From Stenotrophomonas maltophilia (lineage in GTDB: Bacteria; Pseudomonadota; Gammaproteobacteria; Xanthomonadales; Xanthomonadaceae), in contig NZ_CP106759.1 of NCBI RefSeq assembly GCF_025642255.1, positions 3,375,501-3,439,500 of the forward strand: a stretch of 64,000 bases of DNA. The letters are read 5' to 3'. Under the pieces are notes generated by a model, which saw only the letters and a program-made list of their open reading frames with translations, made no database searches and had not been told where the DNA came from. A program made the position numbers and the translations under genes. This document shows positions 31,457 through 40,273 of the stretch, piece after piece. Numbering within the stretch: position 1 is the first letter of the stretch; the number at the start of each line of letters is the position of its first letter.

Positions 31457-32552
31457 AGAGACGGAGGGTATCGCGCTGCATGGCCTGCAGGGTAAACGGG
31501 ATACGGCCAGGCAACGATGGCGGCTGCGCCAGAAGGGCCAGCGCACGTTCACCCAGTGCCTGCGCATCTCCCAGCGGCACCGCACCGGTGGGCTGGAGCT
31601 GCTGCAGCAGTTCGCCCACCCCACCGTGGTTCCAGCCGAGCACCGGTCGGCCCACCGACAGTGCTTCCACCACGGTACGGCCGAAGGCTTCGGGCTTGTC
31701 GGACAGCTGCAGCACCAGATCGCTGGCGGCATAGGCCTGGGCAATGCGGGCGGTCGGCGTGCTGATGTGGACCGCGTCTGCGATGCCGAGCGTGGCGGCC
31801 TGGCGGCGCAGGTCGGCCACATAGGCTTCGCGCCCCGGCTCGTCGGTGCCCAGCATCCACAGCTGCGCCGGCACGCCGGCAGCGCGGACGTCGGCCAGCA
31901 GCTGCAGCGCGTGCGCGTGCCCCTTCAGGCGCGTGCCACGGCCCGGCAGCAGCAGCAGCGGCCCGTCCACCCCGGCCAGCCACGGGTAGTCCGCCACCAG
32001 CGACAGGCGCGGCCGGCGATCACCGCGCGCCACCCGCGGGAACTGACTGACATCAACACCACGCGGGATCACCCGCAGGTGGTCCTCCGGCACGGTCGGA
32101 TAGTGGCGCTGCACGTATTCGCGCACGCTGTTGGAGACACAGATCACGCGCTCGCCGCTGGTCATCACCGCGCTGTAGCGGCTGGGCGAGTTCAGCCCGT
32201 GCACGGTGGTTACCCAGTGCGGCCGCTGCGCCTGCGGCATCGCCCGGATCGCATACAGCCCCAGCCACGCGGGCAGGCGCGAGCGGGCGTGCACGATATC
32301 GGCGCCGACCTCGGCGAACAGGCGACGCAGGGTCGGCAGATGACGCGGGGTCAGCAGCGACTTGCGGCCGATATCGAGGGTGAGATGCTCGGCACCGCTG
32401 GCCAGCAGCGGTTCAACGAGGCGGCCACCGGCAGACACCACCAGCGCGCGATGGCCGGCTGCCACCAGTGCCGACGCGATTTCCAGGGTCGAGCGCTCGA
32501 CGCCGCCGGAGTGCAGCGCCGGCAGCAACTGCACCACGGTCAGTCGACGCAT
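31437..32552 (-). CDS. GT4-family glycosyltransferase
   Basis: 371-aa GT-B enzyme, probably adding a sugar to the LPS core. The N-terminal acceptor domain opens with VVQLLPALHSGGVERSTLEIA. The C-terminal donor domain has the E-x7-E motif EAFGRTVVEAL and LLLPGRGTRLKGHAHALQLLADV. Starting at MRRLTVVQLL avoids a 21-residue extension that overlaps the small zinc-protein gene. Donor and acceptor are unknown. Upstream in the same transcript as the ligase-like gene. Confidence 0.9.
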   Translation of the reverse strand: MRRLTVVQLLPALHSGGVERSTLEIASALVAAGHRALVVSAGGRLVEPLLASGAEHLTLDIGRKSLLTPRHLPTLRRLFAEVGADIVHARSRLPAWLGLYAIRAMPQAQRPHWVTTVHGLNSPSRYSAVMTSGERVICVSNSVREYVQRHYPTVPEDHLRVIPRGVDVSQFPRVARGDRRPRLSLVADYPWLAGVDGPLLLLPGRGTRLKGHAHALQLLADVRAAGVPAQLWMLGTDEPGREAYVADLRRQAATLGIADAVHISTPTARIAQAYAASDLVLQLSDKPEAFGRTVVEALSVGRPVLGWNHGGVGELLQQLQPTGAVPLGDAQALGERALALLAQPPSLPGRIPFTLQAMQRDTLRLYADLAG

Positions 32553-32565
32553 CGGTGAAGGCCGT

Positions 32566-32763
32566 TCAGTCAGCCAGTACGAACACGGAACCGCAGTACG
32601 GGCACTGCGCTTCACCGTTGGGTTCGTCTTCGATCGCCAGGTAGACCCGCGGATGCGAGTTCCACAGCGCCATCTCCGGGGTCGGGCAGCTCAGCGGCAG
32701 GTCGCTGCGGTGCACGGTGTAGCGCTTCTCGGCGTTGGCGGGCGCGGTGGCGGTATGGCTCAT
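32566..32763 (-). CDS. Small zinc-finger protein, zf-CHCC family
   Basis: 65-aa protein with metal ligands C26, H37, C54 and C57 in the order LSCPTPEMALWNSHPRVYL...AQCPYCG, the zf-CHCC pattern also seen in the NDUFS6-like subunit of complex I. In bacteria these are free-standing small proteins of uncertain role, thought to bind zinc. Ends 13 bases before the glycosyltransferase start, likely one transcript. Confidence 0.9.
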   Translation of the reverse strand: MSHTATAPANAEKRYTVHRSDLPLSCPTPEMALWNSHPRVYLAIEDEPNGEAQCPYCGSVFVLAD

Positions 32764-32883
32764 GGCGGATGTCGATGAACGGATTGCGAGGCCTGCGATT
32801 CTAGCACCTGGGGCGGCGACCCGGCCGCCCCTGTCCTTTCCTGGCCCCCGCCCCCTGACAGCCGGGACCTGCCAGCGCCCGGC

Positions 32884-35625
32884 CTACTGGAAGTCCAGCG
32901 ACAGCTCCAGGAAGGCCGAGCGGCCATAGGCGTTGTAGATGCCCTGGTCGTAGTACGGCCAGTTGCCGTTGCTGCGGTCGATCGGCGGCATCTCGTCGGT
33001 CAGGTTGTTGACCGTCAGCAGCAGGCTGGCCAGGTCATTGATGCGGTAGCCGACCGTGGCGTTCCAGGTGGTCCACGGGCCGATGTTGCGCTGCTCGCCA
33101 CGGCTGTCCCAGGTGGGCGCGTTGCGCACGCCGAACGCACTGGCGCTGAACGGCCCGCGCTTCCAGTTCACGCCCAGCGTGGCCCGGTACTGCAGTTCAT
33201 TGGAATTGCCGCAGCACAACTGGTCGTAGACCGGATCGCCTTCCTTGTCCTGGGTGGTGTGCTTGAGCGGGCGGTAGTAGCCCGCATTGACCGTGAAATC
33301 TCCCACCGACGACGTACCCCAGCGATAGTCCAGCGCTGCCTGCACACCGGTCTGGCGTTGGCTGGCGATGTTGATCGGGTAGGAGAACACCTTGTCCACA
33401 CCGTTGGGGTTGAGCGGATCGGTGGCCGGCTTGCGCTGCACCTGGCCCAGGACCTGCTGGCAGGTGGGCGAGGTGATATCGAAGCGGGTCTGCCCGTTCT
33501 CCGATACGCCCAGCCGGCAGTTGGCCTCGGTGTCGAGGATGCTGTCGGTACCGAGGATGCGTACTTCGTTCTCGATCACCACCGAGTTGTAGTCCACCGA
33601 CAACGTCAGCGCGTTGTCCAGTGTCGACCACACCGCACCATAGGTGAACGTGCGTGCAGTGATGTCCTTCAGATCGCGGTTGCCGGTACTGGAAGACAGC
33701 ACCGCCAACCCGGACTGCTCGCAGTCATCGAAGTTGTCGGAGGTGTATCCGGCCTGCCGGCACTGGTAGAGGTCGGTGTTGGTGGTATAGCCGCTGCTCT
33801 CGCGGGAAAACAGGTAGAACATGTCCGGCGAACGGAACGCAGTGGCGTAGCTGCCACGCAGCAGCAGCGATTCGATCGGCCGGTACTCCAGGCCAAGCTT
33901 CCAGGTCGCCTTGCCGTTGCCGCCACCGCCCTGCAGGGCGTACTTGTCGTAGCGGCCGGACAGGTTGGCGCTGAAGGTATCGATGATCGGCACCTGCAGT
34001 TCCGCACCCAGCGCGTACAGATCCCGCTGGCCCTGCGCCGAGGTGCCGGCGGTCTGCCCGCGGAACAGCACACCGGCATCGGGATCGGCCGACTGGTTGA
34101 AGAATTTCTCGCGCTGGCCCTGGGCGATCAGCGCGAAACCGACGTCGCCGGCCGGCAGGGTGAACAGCGAACGATGGGTCAGCAGTGCCGTCACTGCCGT
34201 GCGCGACGCGCTGGATGCAGCACGGTTGAGGCCGCTGAAGCTGTCGTACTGGTCACGGGTGATCGGCTGGTACAGGCGCGACAGGTCCGGGGCGTAGACC
34301 TCGTAGCCATCCTGCATGCCCAGCATCGGCCCCAGGTAGTAATCGTCCACGCCGTTCCGGGCGAGGAAGTCGGTGGATTTGCGGGTGACATCGGTGCTGG
34401 AACGGTTGACGTAGACGTCGTAGTCGAAGCTGCCCAGCACGCCACGCACGCCGGCGGTGACGTTCAGCGATCGCGTGTAGACGCGCTGGTCCTTGGCATC
34501 CAGGCCGACTTCCTCGGGCGCGTAGATGCGCTGCCACTGCTCGTACTGGCCGCTGGTGCGGTTGTAGAAGGTCTTGTTCCAGAACGGGCTGCCACCGCTG
34601 TAGGTCGGCCGGCTGAAGCCGAACAGGATGTCCGAGTACAACTCGGTATCCGGGCTGAGGTGATAGCGCAGGAAGGTGGTCGCGTTGACGTCCTGGCTGG
34701 CGTTGTACAGCGACGCGGTGCCGACGTTGTCGGGGGTGCCGCAGTAGTAGCCGCCGCCGGAAATGTCGCGGTGCGCGTACACGGTGCTGCCACCGAACAG
34801 ATTCGACAGCGGCGCGCAGGTGGCCGCGCCCGGGTCGATGTAGGCGTTGGGCCCCTGGCGCATGCGCAGGAAGCTGCGCGATGGATCCTGCGGCCCGGTC
34901 GGGTTGTCGTTGACGCTGTCGATGCGGCTGCGGTCGAAGGCGTAGATCGCCTTCTGGTTGATGTATTCCAGCCCGTAGCTGATATCGAGGTTGCCGAAGG
35001 TCTGCCCACTGCTGGCGCTGAAGCGCTGGCTGGAACCGCCGCCCTGGCTGTAACCACCGACGCGGTAGCGCAGATGGGTGCCTTCCACGCGGTCTTTCAG
35101 CACGATGTTGACTACGCCGGCCACGGCCGACGAGCCATACACCGAGGACTGGCCACCGGTGAGCACATCGATGCGTTCGACCATGCCCAGCGGGATGTTG
35201 GCAATGTCGGCGATGCTGGTGTTGCCGTTGTAGGCCAGCGGATAGCTGTTGATCGGCCGCCCGTTGATGAGGGTAAGGGTGTAGCTGGGGTCCAGACCGA
35301 ACAGGCTGATGGTCTTGGCGCCCGGAGTGTAGAAGCCGGTTCCCTGGGAATCCTGCACCGACCCATTGGAGACCGGCAGCGAGCGCAGCGCATCGAACAC
35401 CGTGGTGAAACCCTGCGCCTGGATCTGCTCGGCGGTGATGGTCGTCACCGGTGAGGGGCCCTCCACCTGCGCGCGCGGAATGAGCGACCCGGTCACCGTG
35501 ACCGCATCCAGGTCGCGCGTACGCGGCGGATCGGCGCCCTCCCCTGCGTTGGAGGACTGGGCCTGCACGGCCAGCGGCGACAGCAGCAGCGAAGACATCA
35601 ACAACGACAGCAACCTGGGTTTCAT
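32884..35625 (-). CDS. TonB-dependent receptor (glycan-locus)
   Basis: 913-aa outer-membrane transporter. The signal peptide MKPRLLSLLMSSLLLSPLAVQAQ is followed by a TonB-box-like DAVTVTGS, a plug domain (about residues 50-170: SPVTTITAEQIQAQGFTTVFDALRSLP ... VVNIVLKD) and a 22-strand barrel ending LELSLDFQ. The ATG at 35625 has GGAGAG upstream and is preferred to the TTG just before it. It diverges from a GH92 mannosidase across a 456-base control region, so import of mannose-containing oligosaccharides is a reasonable inference. An iron-complex substrate is the alternative. Confidence 0.92.
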   Translation of the reverse strand: MKPRLLSLLMSSLLLSPLAVQAQSSNAGEGADPPRTRDLDAVTVTGSLIPRAQVEGPSPVTTITAEQIQAQGFTTVFDALRSLPVSNGSVQDSQGTGFYTPGAKTISLFGLDPSYTLTLINGRPINSYPLAYNGNTSIADIANIPLGMVERIDVLTGGQSSVYGSSAVAGVVNIVLKDRVEGTHLRYRVGGYSQGGGSSQRFSASSGQTFGNLDISYGLEYINQKAIYAFDRSRIDSVNDNPTGPQDPSRSFLRMRQGPNAYIDPGAATCAPLSNLFGGSTVYAHRDISGGGYYCGTPDNVGTASLYNASQDVNATTFLRYHLSPDTELYSDILFGFSRPTYSGGSPFWNKTFYNRTSGQYEQWQRIYAPEEVGLDAKDQRVYTRSLNVTAGVRGVLGSFDYDVYVNRSSTDVTRKSTDFLARNGVDDYYLGPMLGMQDGYEVYAPDLSRLYQPITRDQYDSFSGLNRAASSASRTAVTALLTHRSLFTLPAGDVGFALIAQGQREKFFNQSADPDAGVLFRGQTAGTSAQGQRDLYALGAELQVPIIDTFSANLSGRYDKYALQGGGGNGKATWKLGLEYRPIESLLLRGSYATAFRSPDMFYLFSRESSGYTTNTDLYQCRQAGYTSDNFDDCEQSGLAVLSSSTGNRDLKDITARTFTYGAVWSTLDNALTLSVDYNSVVIENEVRILGTDSILDTEANCRLGVSENGQTRFDITSPTCQQVLGQVQRKPATDPLNPNGVDKVFSYPINIASQRQTGVQAALDYRWGTSSVGDFTVNAGYYRPLKHTTQDKEGDPVYDQLCCGNSNELQYRATLGVNWKRGPFSASAFGVRNAPTWDSRGEQRNIGPWTTWNATVGYRINDLASLLLTVNNLTDEMPPIDRSNGNWPYYDQGIYNAYGRSAFLELSLDFQ

Positions 35626-35822
35626 CAAGCGCTCTCCAGAGACGGATGACGGTCCTGCCGGTGGGGGGCGGACGGGAGGGTCGTGGATGGACGGTGGTGA
35701 CGGGCAGCAGCAAGCGCAGGCCGCCCGCCCGGATCAGGGCATGCAGGGTGTTCCGGGACAGATGGAAGGGTTGGGATCGGGACGGGAAGGACGCCGCCTT
35801 CCCCGGGCCTGGACCCCGGCCA

Positions 35823-35890
35823 CTTTTAAATCGATCCAATCCCCTCTGTCAATAATTTGAAATGAAACGTTTTTCCCGGATTTGGATCGA
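35823..35890. promoter_or_regulatory. Divergent control region with inverted repeat and TonB-receptor promoter
   Basis: The gap 35626-36081 contains no gene. Minus-strand TTGACA at 35852-35847 with TTTAAA at 35830-35825 (16-base spacer) is a strong promoter for the TonB receptor, giving a ~190-base untranslated leader. TCGATCCAATCC (35831-35842) in its spacer is matched, inverted with one extra base, by GGATTTGGATCGA (35878-35890). A regulator (LacI-type or similar) binding both arms could control both divergent genes. No regulator gene is adjacent. Confidence 0.6.
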
Positions 35891-36081
35891 ACTAATTGCA
35901 CTTGTCAGGGGGCAACGCACTGAGGCAGGATCGGGACCACTCCGACGACCCGATCGCATGGCCCGCCCCCACCGGACCGGCATCGCTCCTTTCCACCGCC
36001 CCTGGGCGGCGGGCGCGATGCTGGCCGTGGTACGTGCCGATGCGGGTCCTGCCTGCCGCCTGCCCTTCCGGGAGACCCTGC

Positions 36082-39000
36082 ATGACCCTGTCCGATCCGC
36101 GCCGCGCCCTGCTTCCGCTCGCCCTGGCCCTGGCCTGCGCCACGCCCGCCCTGCCCGCAGTGGCACAGGGCCTGCAGACCTCGTTCGAGGCAGGTGAGCC
36201 CGCACCGGCCAAGGCCGGCGGCGCGCTGCAGGTGCAGATCGGCACCGGTCCGGCGGCGCCGTATGCGGCCAAGCGCAACGCGGGCTACAGCGGCCTGCGC
36301 GCGCTGCACTATCAGGCCGACGGTGGCGCGGCGCGGCGCGACCTGTTCAGCACGGACCTGACCATCGACGCCGACACCACCCTGTCCTGGCTGGTGCTGC
36401 CGGAGATCGTCGACAAGGACACGGTGGCCTCCACCTACGTCTCGCTGGACCTGCGCCTGGACGATGGCAGCCGCGTATCGGCCAGCTCCGCGCGTGATCA
36501 GCACGGCATCGCCGTGGGCGCGCGTGCGCAGGGCGATTCGAAAACGCTGTATCCGCAGCAGTGGGCGCGCAAGGCCGTACGCCTGGGCGATGTGCCTGCG
36601 CTGCGCGGCCGCCGGGTGGTCGCCATCGAGCTGGAAGTGGCCAGCGCCGACGGTGCGCCGGTGTCCGGCTGGATCGATGACGTGCGCCTGGATGCGCAGC
36701 CGCGGCAGGTGCCGCAGCGGGTCTCGGACTGGGTGCTGACCACCCGCGGTACGCAGGCCAACGGCACGTTCTCGCGCGGCAACAATTTCCCGGCCACGGC
36801 GGTGCCGCACGGCTTCAACTTCTGGACCCCGGTGACCGATGCCGGTGCACTGAACTGGCTGTACCGCTGGAACGAGCAGAACGATGCGAACAACCGCCCG
36901 CAGCTGCAGGCGCTCGCGCTGAGTCACCAGCCCAGTCCCTGGATGGGCGACCGCCAGACCTTCCAGGTGATGCCGTCGGCCAGCCGCGGTGTGCCCGAGG
37001 CCGACCGCAGCAAGCGGGCGCTGTCCTTCGACCGCACGCACGAGAACGCGCGCCCCTACCGCTACGACGTGCGCTTCGACAACGGCATCGCCGCCTCCAT
37101 CGCGCCGACGGACCACGCCGCGGTCTTCCGCTTCGATTTCCCTGCGGAAGGTGATGCCAACCTGCTGTTCGACAATGTGGATGCGCGCGGCGGGCTGACC
37201 CTGGATGCGGCCACGCAGACACTGTCCGGCTACACCGACACGCGCAGCGGCCTGTCCAACGGTGCCGGCCGCATGTTCGTGGTGGCCCGCTTCGACCGGC
37301 CCTGGCGCAGCAGCGGACGCATCGACAGCGGCCGCCCGACCGGCTACATCAAGTTCGATGCCGGCAGCGATCGCCGCGTCACCATGCGCATTGCCACCTC
37401 GCTGATCTCGCTCGAACAGGCGCGGCACAACCTTGCTCTGGAGATTTCCGCCACGGATACGCTGGAAAGCGTGGCCGGCCGCGCCCAGGATGCCTGGGAT
37501 GCGCGCCTGGCCCGCTTCGATATCGGCGATGCCACGGACGACCAGAAGACCACGCTGTACTCCAGCCTCTACCGGTTGTACCTGTATCCCAACTCCGGCC
37601 ACGAAAACGTCGGCAGCGCTGCCGCCCCCGAGTGGCGTTACGCCAATCAGGCCAGCGCCAGCGAGAACAACACCGATGGCAGTGACAGTCGCACCTTCAG
37701 TGGCGTGCGCGATGGCCGGGTGTTCGTCAACAATGGCTTCTGGGATACGTTCCGCACGACGTGGCCGGCGTACGCACTGTTCACGCCGGAGGACGCCGGC
37801 CAGCTCGTGCAGGGTTTCATCGAGCAGTACCGCGCGGGCGGCTGGATCGCCCGCTGGTCATCGCCGGGCTACGCGGACCTGATGGTCGGCACCAGTTCCG
37901 ACGTGGCCTTCGCCGACGCATGGCTGAAGGGCGTCGGCGGTTTCGATCCCGCCGAGGCCTATGCCGCGGCGCTGAAGAACGCCACCGTGGTACCGCCCGA
38001 TCGCCATGTAGGGCGCAAGGGCATGGACCGCTCGACGTTCCGCGGCTATGCCAGTGCCGACGTGCATGAAGGCATGTCATGGACGATGGAAGGCGCGCTG
38101 AACGACTTCGGCATCGCCAACATGGCCGAGGCACTGGCCAAGCGCGCGACCACCGCCGCGCAGCGCGAGCGCTACAGCACCGAAGCCGACTACTTCCGCT
38201 ACCGCGCTGCCGGCTACGCGACCCTGTTCGACCCTGCCGCCGGCTTCTTCCAGGGCCGCAAGGCCGACGGCAGCTGGCGCGTGGACGCCAAGGACTACGA
38301 TCCGCGCGTGTGGGGCCACGACTACACCGAATCCAACGGCTGGACGTTCGCCTTCACCGCCGCGCACGATGGCGAGGGCCTGGCCGCGCTGTACGGTGGC
38401 CGCGACAGGCTGGCCGCCAAGCTCGATGCCTTCTTTGCCACGCCGGAGACCGCCGATGCAGCGTTTGCAGGCTCCTACGGCGGCATCATCCATGAGATGA
38501 CCGAAGCGCGCGACGTGCGCATGGGCATGTACGCGCACAGCAACCAGCCGGCGCACCATATCCCGTGGATGTATCTGTACGCCGGGCAGCCCTGGAAGAC
38601 CCAGCAGCACGTGCGCGAGATCCTGTCGCGGCTGTACGTGGGCAGCGAGATCGGCCAAGGCTATCCGGGCGATGAGGACAATGGCGAGACCTCCGCATGG
38701 TACGTGCTGGCTTCGCTGGGCCTGTATCCACTGCGGATGGGCGCGCCGGAATACGTGATCGGCTCCCCGGCATTCAGGCACGCCCGGGTGGAACTGCAGG
38801 GTGGCGCGGTGCTGACCGTCAACGCGCCGCAGAACTCCGCGGAGAATGTCTACGTCCAGTCGCTGAAGATCAACGGCACGCCATGGACCCGGACCTGGGT
38901 ACCGCACGAGGTGATCGCCAAGGGCGCGACGCTGGACTTCGAGATGGGCCCGCAGCCTTCGCGCTGGGGCACAGGCGCCGACGACGTGCCCCGTTCGCTG

Positions 39001-39426
39001 ACCGCACCGGGCCAGCGACCGCAGATGCTGCACGATCTGCTGGGCAGCGGCACGCGCGCTGCGCTGGCCGATGGCCGCGCCGTGCCCGCGCTGTTGGACG
39101 ACGATGCGACCACGGCCGTTCCGCTGGGCGCGGGTGCCACCCTCATGCTGAGCGCCGTGGGTGATGGCGCGCCGACGATGTATACGCTGACCAGCGGCGA
39201 AGGGCCGATCCGGGGGGCCGGATGGACGCTGGAAGCCCGTAACGGCGATGGCCGCTGGACCACGCTGGACCAGCGGCGTGGCGAAGACTTCAGTGCTGCG
39301 CGGCAGACCCGTCCGTTCCGCATCGCCTCGCCCTCACGCTATGCCGAGTACCGCCTGCGCGTAACTGCGCCGGGACGCCTGCAGCTGGCTGAGATCGAAC
39401 TGCTGTCCCCCTCCACTGTACGGTGA
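36082..39426 (+). CDS. Secreted GH92 alpha-mannosidase with accessory domains
   Basis: 1114-aa exo-alpha-mannosidase family protein, Ca2+-dependent and inverting by family knowledge. Signal peptide MTLSDPRRALLPLALALACATPALPAVAQ. Residues ~30-200 form a jelly-roll-like carbohydrate-binding region, then the GH92 N-domain and the (alpha/alpha)6 catalytic domain. GH92 hallmarks are GHDYTESNGWTF (~745), MYAHSNQPAHHIPWMYLYAGQPWKT (~817) and GYPGDEDNGETSAWYVLASLGLYP (~860). The last ~130 residues resemble an F5/8-type (discoidin) domain, making the protein longer than the usual ~750 aa. GGGAGA before the ATG supports the start. Together with the TonB receptor it suggests trimming of mannosylated glycans. 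Confidence 0.93.
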   Translation: MTLSDPRRALLPLALALACATPALPAVAQGLQTSFEAGEPAPAKAGGALQVQIGTGPAAPYAAKRNAGYSGLRALHYQADGGAARRDLFSTDLTIDADTTLSWLVLPEIVDKDTVASTYVSLDLRLDDGSRVSASSARDQHGIAVGARAQGDSKTLYPQQWARKAVRLGDVPALRGRRVVAIELEVASADGAPVSGWIDDVRLDAQPRQVPQRVSDWVLTTRGTQANGTFSRGNNFPATAVPHGFNFWTPVTDAGALNWLYRWNEQNDANNRPQLQALALSHQPSPWMGDRQTFQVMPSASRGVPEADRSKRALSFDRTHENARPYRYDVRFDNGIAASIAPTDHAAVFRFDFPAEGDANLLFDNVDARGGLTLDAATQTLSGYTDTRSGLSNGAGRMFVVARFDRPWRSSGRIDSGRPTGYIKFDAGSDRRVTMRIATSLISLEQARHNLALEISATDTLESVAGRAQDAWDARLARFDIGDATDDQKTTLYSSLYRLYLYPNSGHENVGSAAAPEWRYANQASASENNTDGSDSRTFSGVRDGRVFVNNGFWDTFRTTWPAYALFTPEDAGQLVQGFIEQYRAGGWIARWSSPGYADLMVGTSSDVAFADAWLKGVGGFDPAEAYAAALKNATVVPPDRHVGRKGMDRSTFRGYASADVHEGMSWTMEGALNDFGIANMAEALAKRATTAAQRERYSTEADYFRYRAAGYATLFDPAAGFFQGRKADGSWRVDAKDYDPRVWGHDYTESNGWTFAFTAAHDGEGLAALYGGRDRLAAKLDAFFATPETADAAFAGSYGGIIHEMTEARDVRMGMYAHSNQPAHHIPWMYLYAGQPWKTQQHVREILSRLYVGSEIGQGYPGDEDNGETSAWYVLASLGLYPLRMGAPEYVIGSPAFRHARVELQGGAVLTVNAPQNSAENVYVQSLKINGTPWTRTWVPHEVIAKGATLDFEMGPQPSRWGTGADDVPRSLTAPGQRPQMLHDLLGSGTRAALADGRAVPALLDDDATTAVPLGAGATLMLSAVGDGAPTMYTLTSGEGPIRGAGWTLEARNGDGRWTTLDQRRGEDFSAARQTRPFRIASPSRYAEYRLRVTAPGRLQLAEIELLSPSTVR

Positions 39427-39430
39427 CCCC

Positions 39431-40177
39431 ATGCGCATTCGCCTGCTGCCCCTTGCACTTGCTGCATTCACCCTGCCCGGCATTGCGCTGGCCCAGCCGT
39501 CGCAGAGCCGGGCCTTCGATGGCCAGTTCACCCGCGAAGGCATCACGTTGCACTACCAGGATGCGACCGGTGCGCTGGCCGCACCGGCACGCCAGCGCAT
39601 CGTCGATACGTTCTATTCCGCCTACCTGCGCGAACGGGCGGACTTCCACCCGGCGGCACCGGCCGAGGTGCACATCGTGATCGATCCGGCCTACGACGGC
39701 GTCGCCTACGTGGGCGAGAAGGACAAGGCGAGCACCATCACCATCAACCCGGGCTGGCTGGTGAAGCACCCCGATGACATCGACCTGGTGACCCACGAGG
39801 CGATGCACATCGTGCAGGGCTACCCGAGCTACGGCGACACGCGGGTGCCGGGCTGGCTGGTGGAAGGCATCGCCGACTACGCCCGCGACCGCTACGGCAC
39901 GGACAATGCCGCAGCGGGCTGGGCGCTGCCGGAAAAAGTGGGCAAGGGCCAGAGCGTGGAAAGCGGCTACCGGGTAACCGGGGCCTTCCTGAAATGGGCC
40001 GAAGCTGGACACCCCGGCTTGGTACTGGCGCTGGACAAGGCCCTGCGCAACGGCCAGTACACCCTGGCGCTGTGGCAGCAGCACACCGGCAAGGGCCTGC
40101 CGGCGCTATGGGCCGAGTACGCCACGCCGCGTTCGGATGCCCCGCCGCCGGCACCGGCACGAGGCGGCAAGCGCTGA
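39431..40177 (+). CDS. Basic secretory protein-type putative metallopeptidase
   Basis: 248 aa, signal peptide MRIRLLPLALAAFTLPGIALAQ. The zincin motif HEAMH (H122, E123, H126) is followed by GWLVEGIADYARDRYG, the pattern of the plant basic secretory protein family (PF04450-like). Begins four bases after the GH92 stop, so the two are one transcript. A joint role in degrading glycoproteins (protease plus mannosidase) is inferred from this coupling. Confidence 0.88.
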   Translation: MRIRLLPLALAAFTLPGIALAQPSQSRAFDGQFTREGITLHYQDATGALAAPARQRIVDTFYSAYLRERADFHPAAPAEVHIVIDPAYDGVAYVGEKDKASTITINPGWLVKHPDDIDLVTHEAMHIVQGYPSYGDTRVPGWLVEGIADYARDRYGTDNAAAGWALPEKVGKGQSVESGYRVTGAFLKWAEAGHPGLVLALDKALRNGQYTLALWQQHTGKGLPALWAEYATPRSDAPPPAPARGGKR

Positions 40178-40180
40178 CCG

Positions 40181-40254
40181 GTAGCGCCGGGCCATGCCCG
40201 GCGGAATGCCTGATTTGCCGCGCTGCGCGCTCGCCGGGCATGGCCCGGCGCTAC
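40181..40254. repeat. SMAG-type head-to-head hairpin dimer
   Basis: GTAG at 40181-40184 heads GCCGGGCCATGCCCGGC. The inverted partner GCCGGGCATGGCCCGGC ends at CTAC 40251-40254. The spacer is 30-35 bases. It sits between the convergent peptidase-like gene and maeB and may mark their 3' ends. Confidence 0.85.
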
Positions 40255-40273
40255 CGATCGCGTTGACGAAGGA

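Noticed and set aside
30113..31822. Long N-terminal version of the O-antigen-ligase-like gene (569 aa)
   Set aside because: The first ~120 residues are Cys/Ser/Pro/Arg-rich sequence antisense-frame to the glycosyltransferase gene; the membrane protein begins at 31456.
33259..35454. 731-codon plus-strand frame opposite the TonB receptor
   Set aside because: Antisense shadow: valine/glycine/arginine-rich, no ribosome site, and the minus-strand product has a full receptor architecture.
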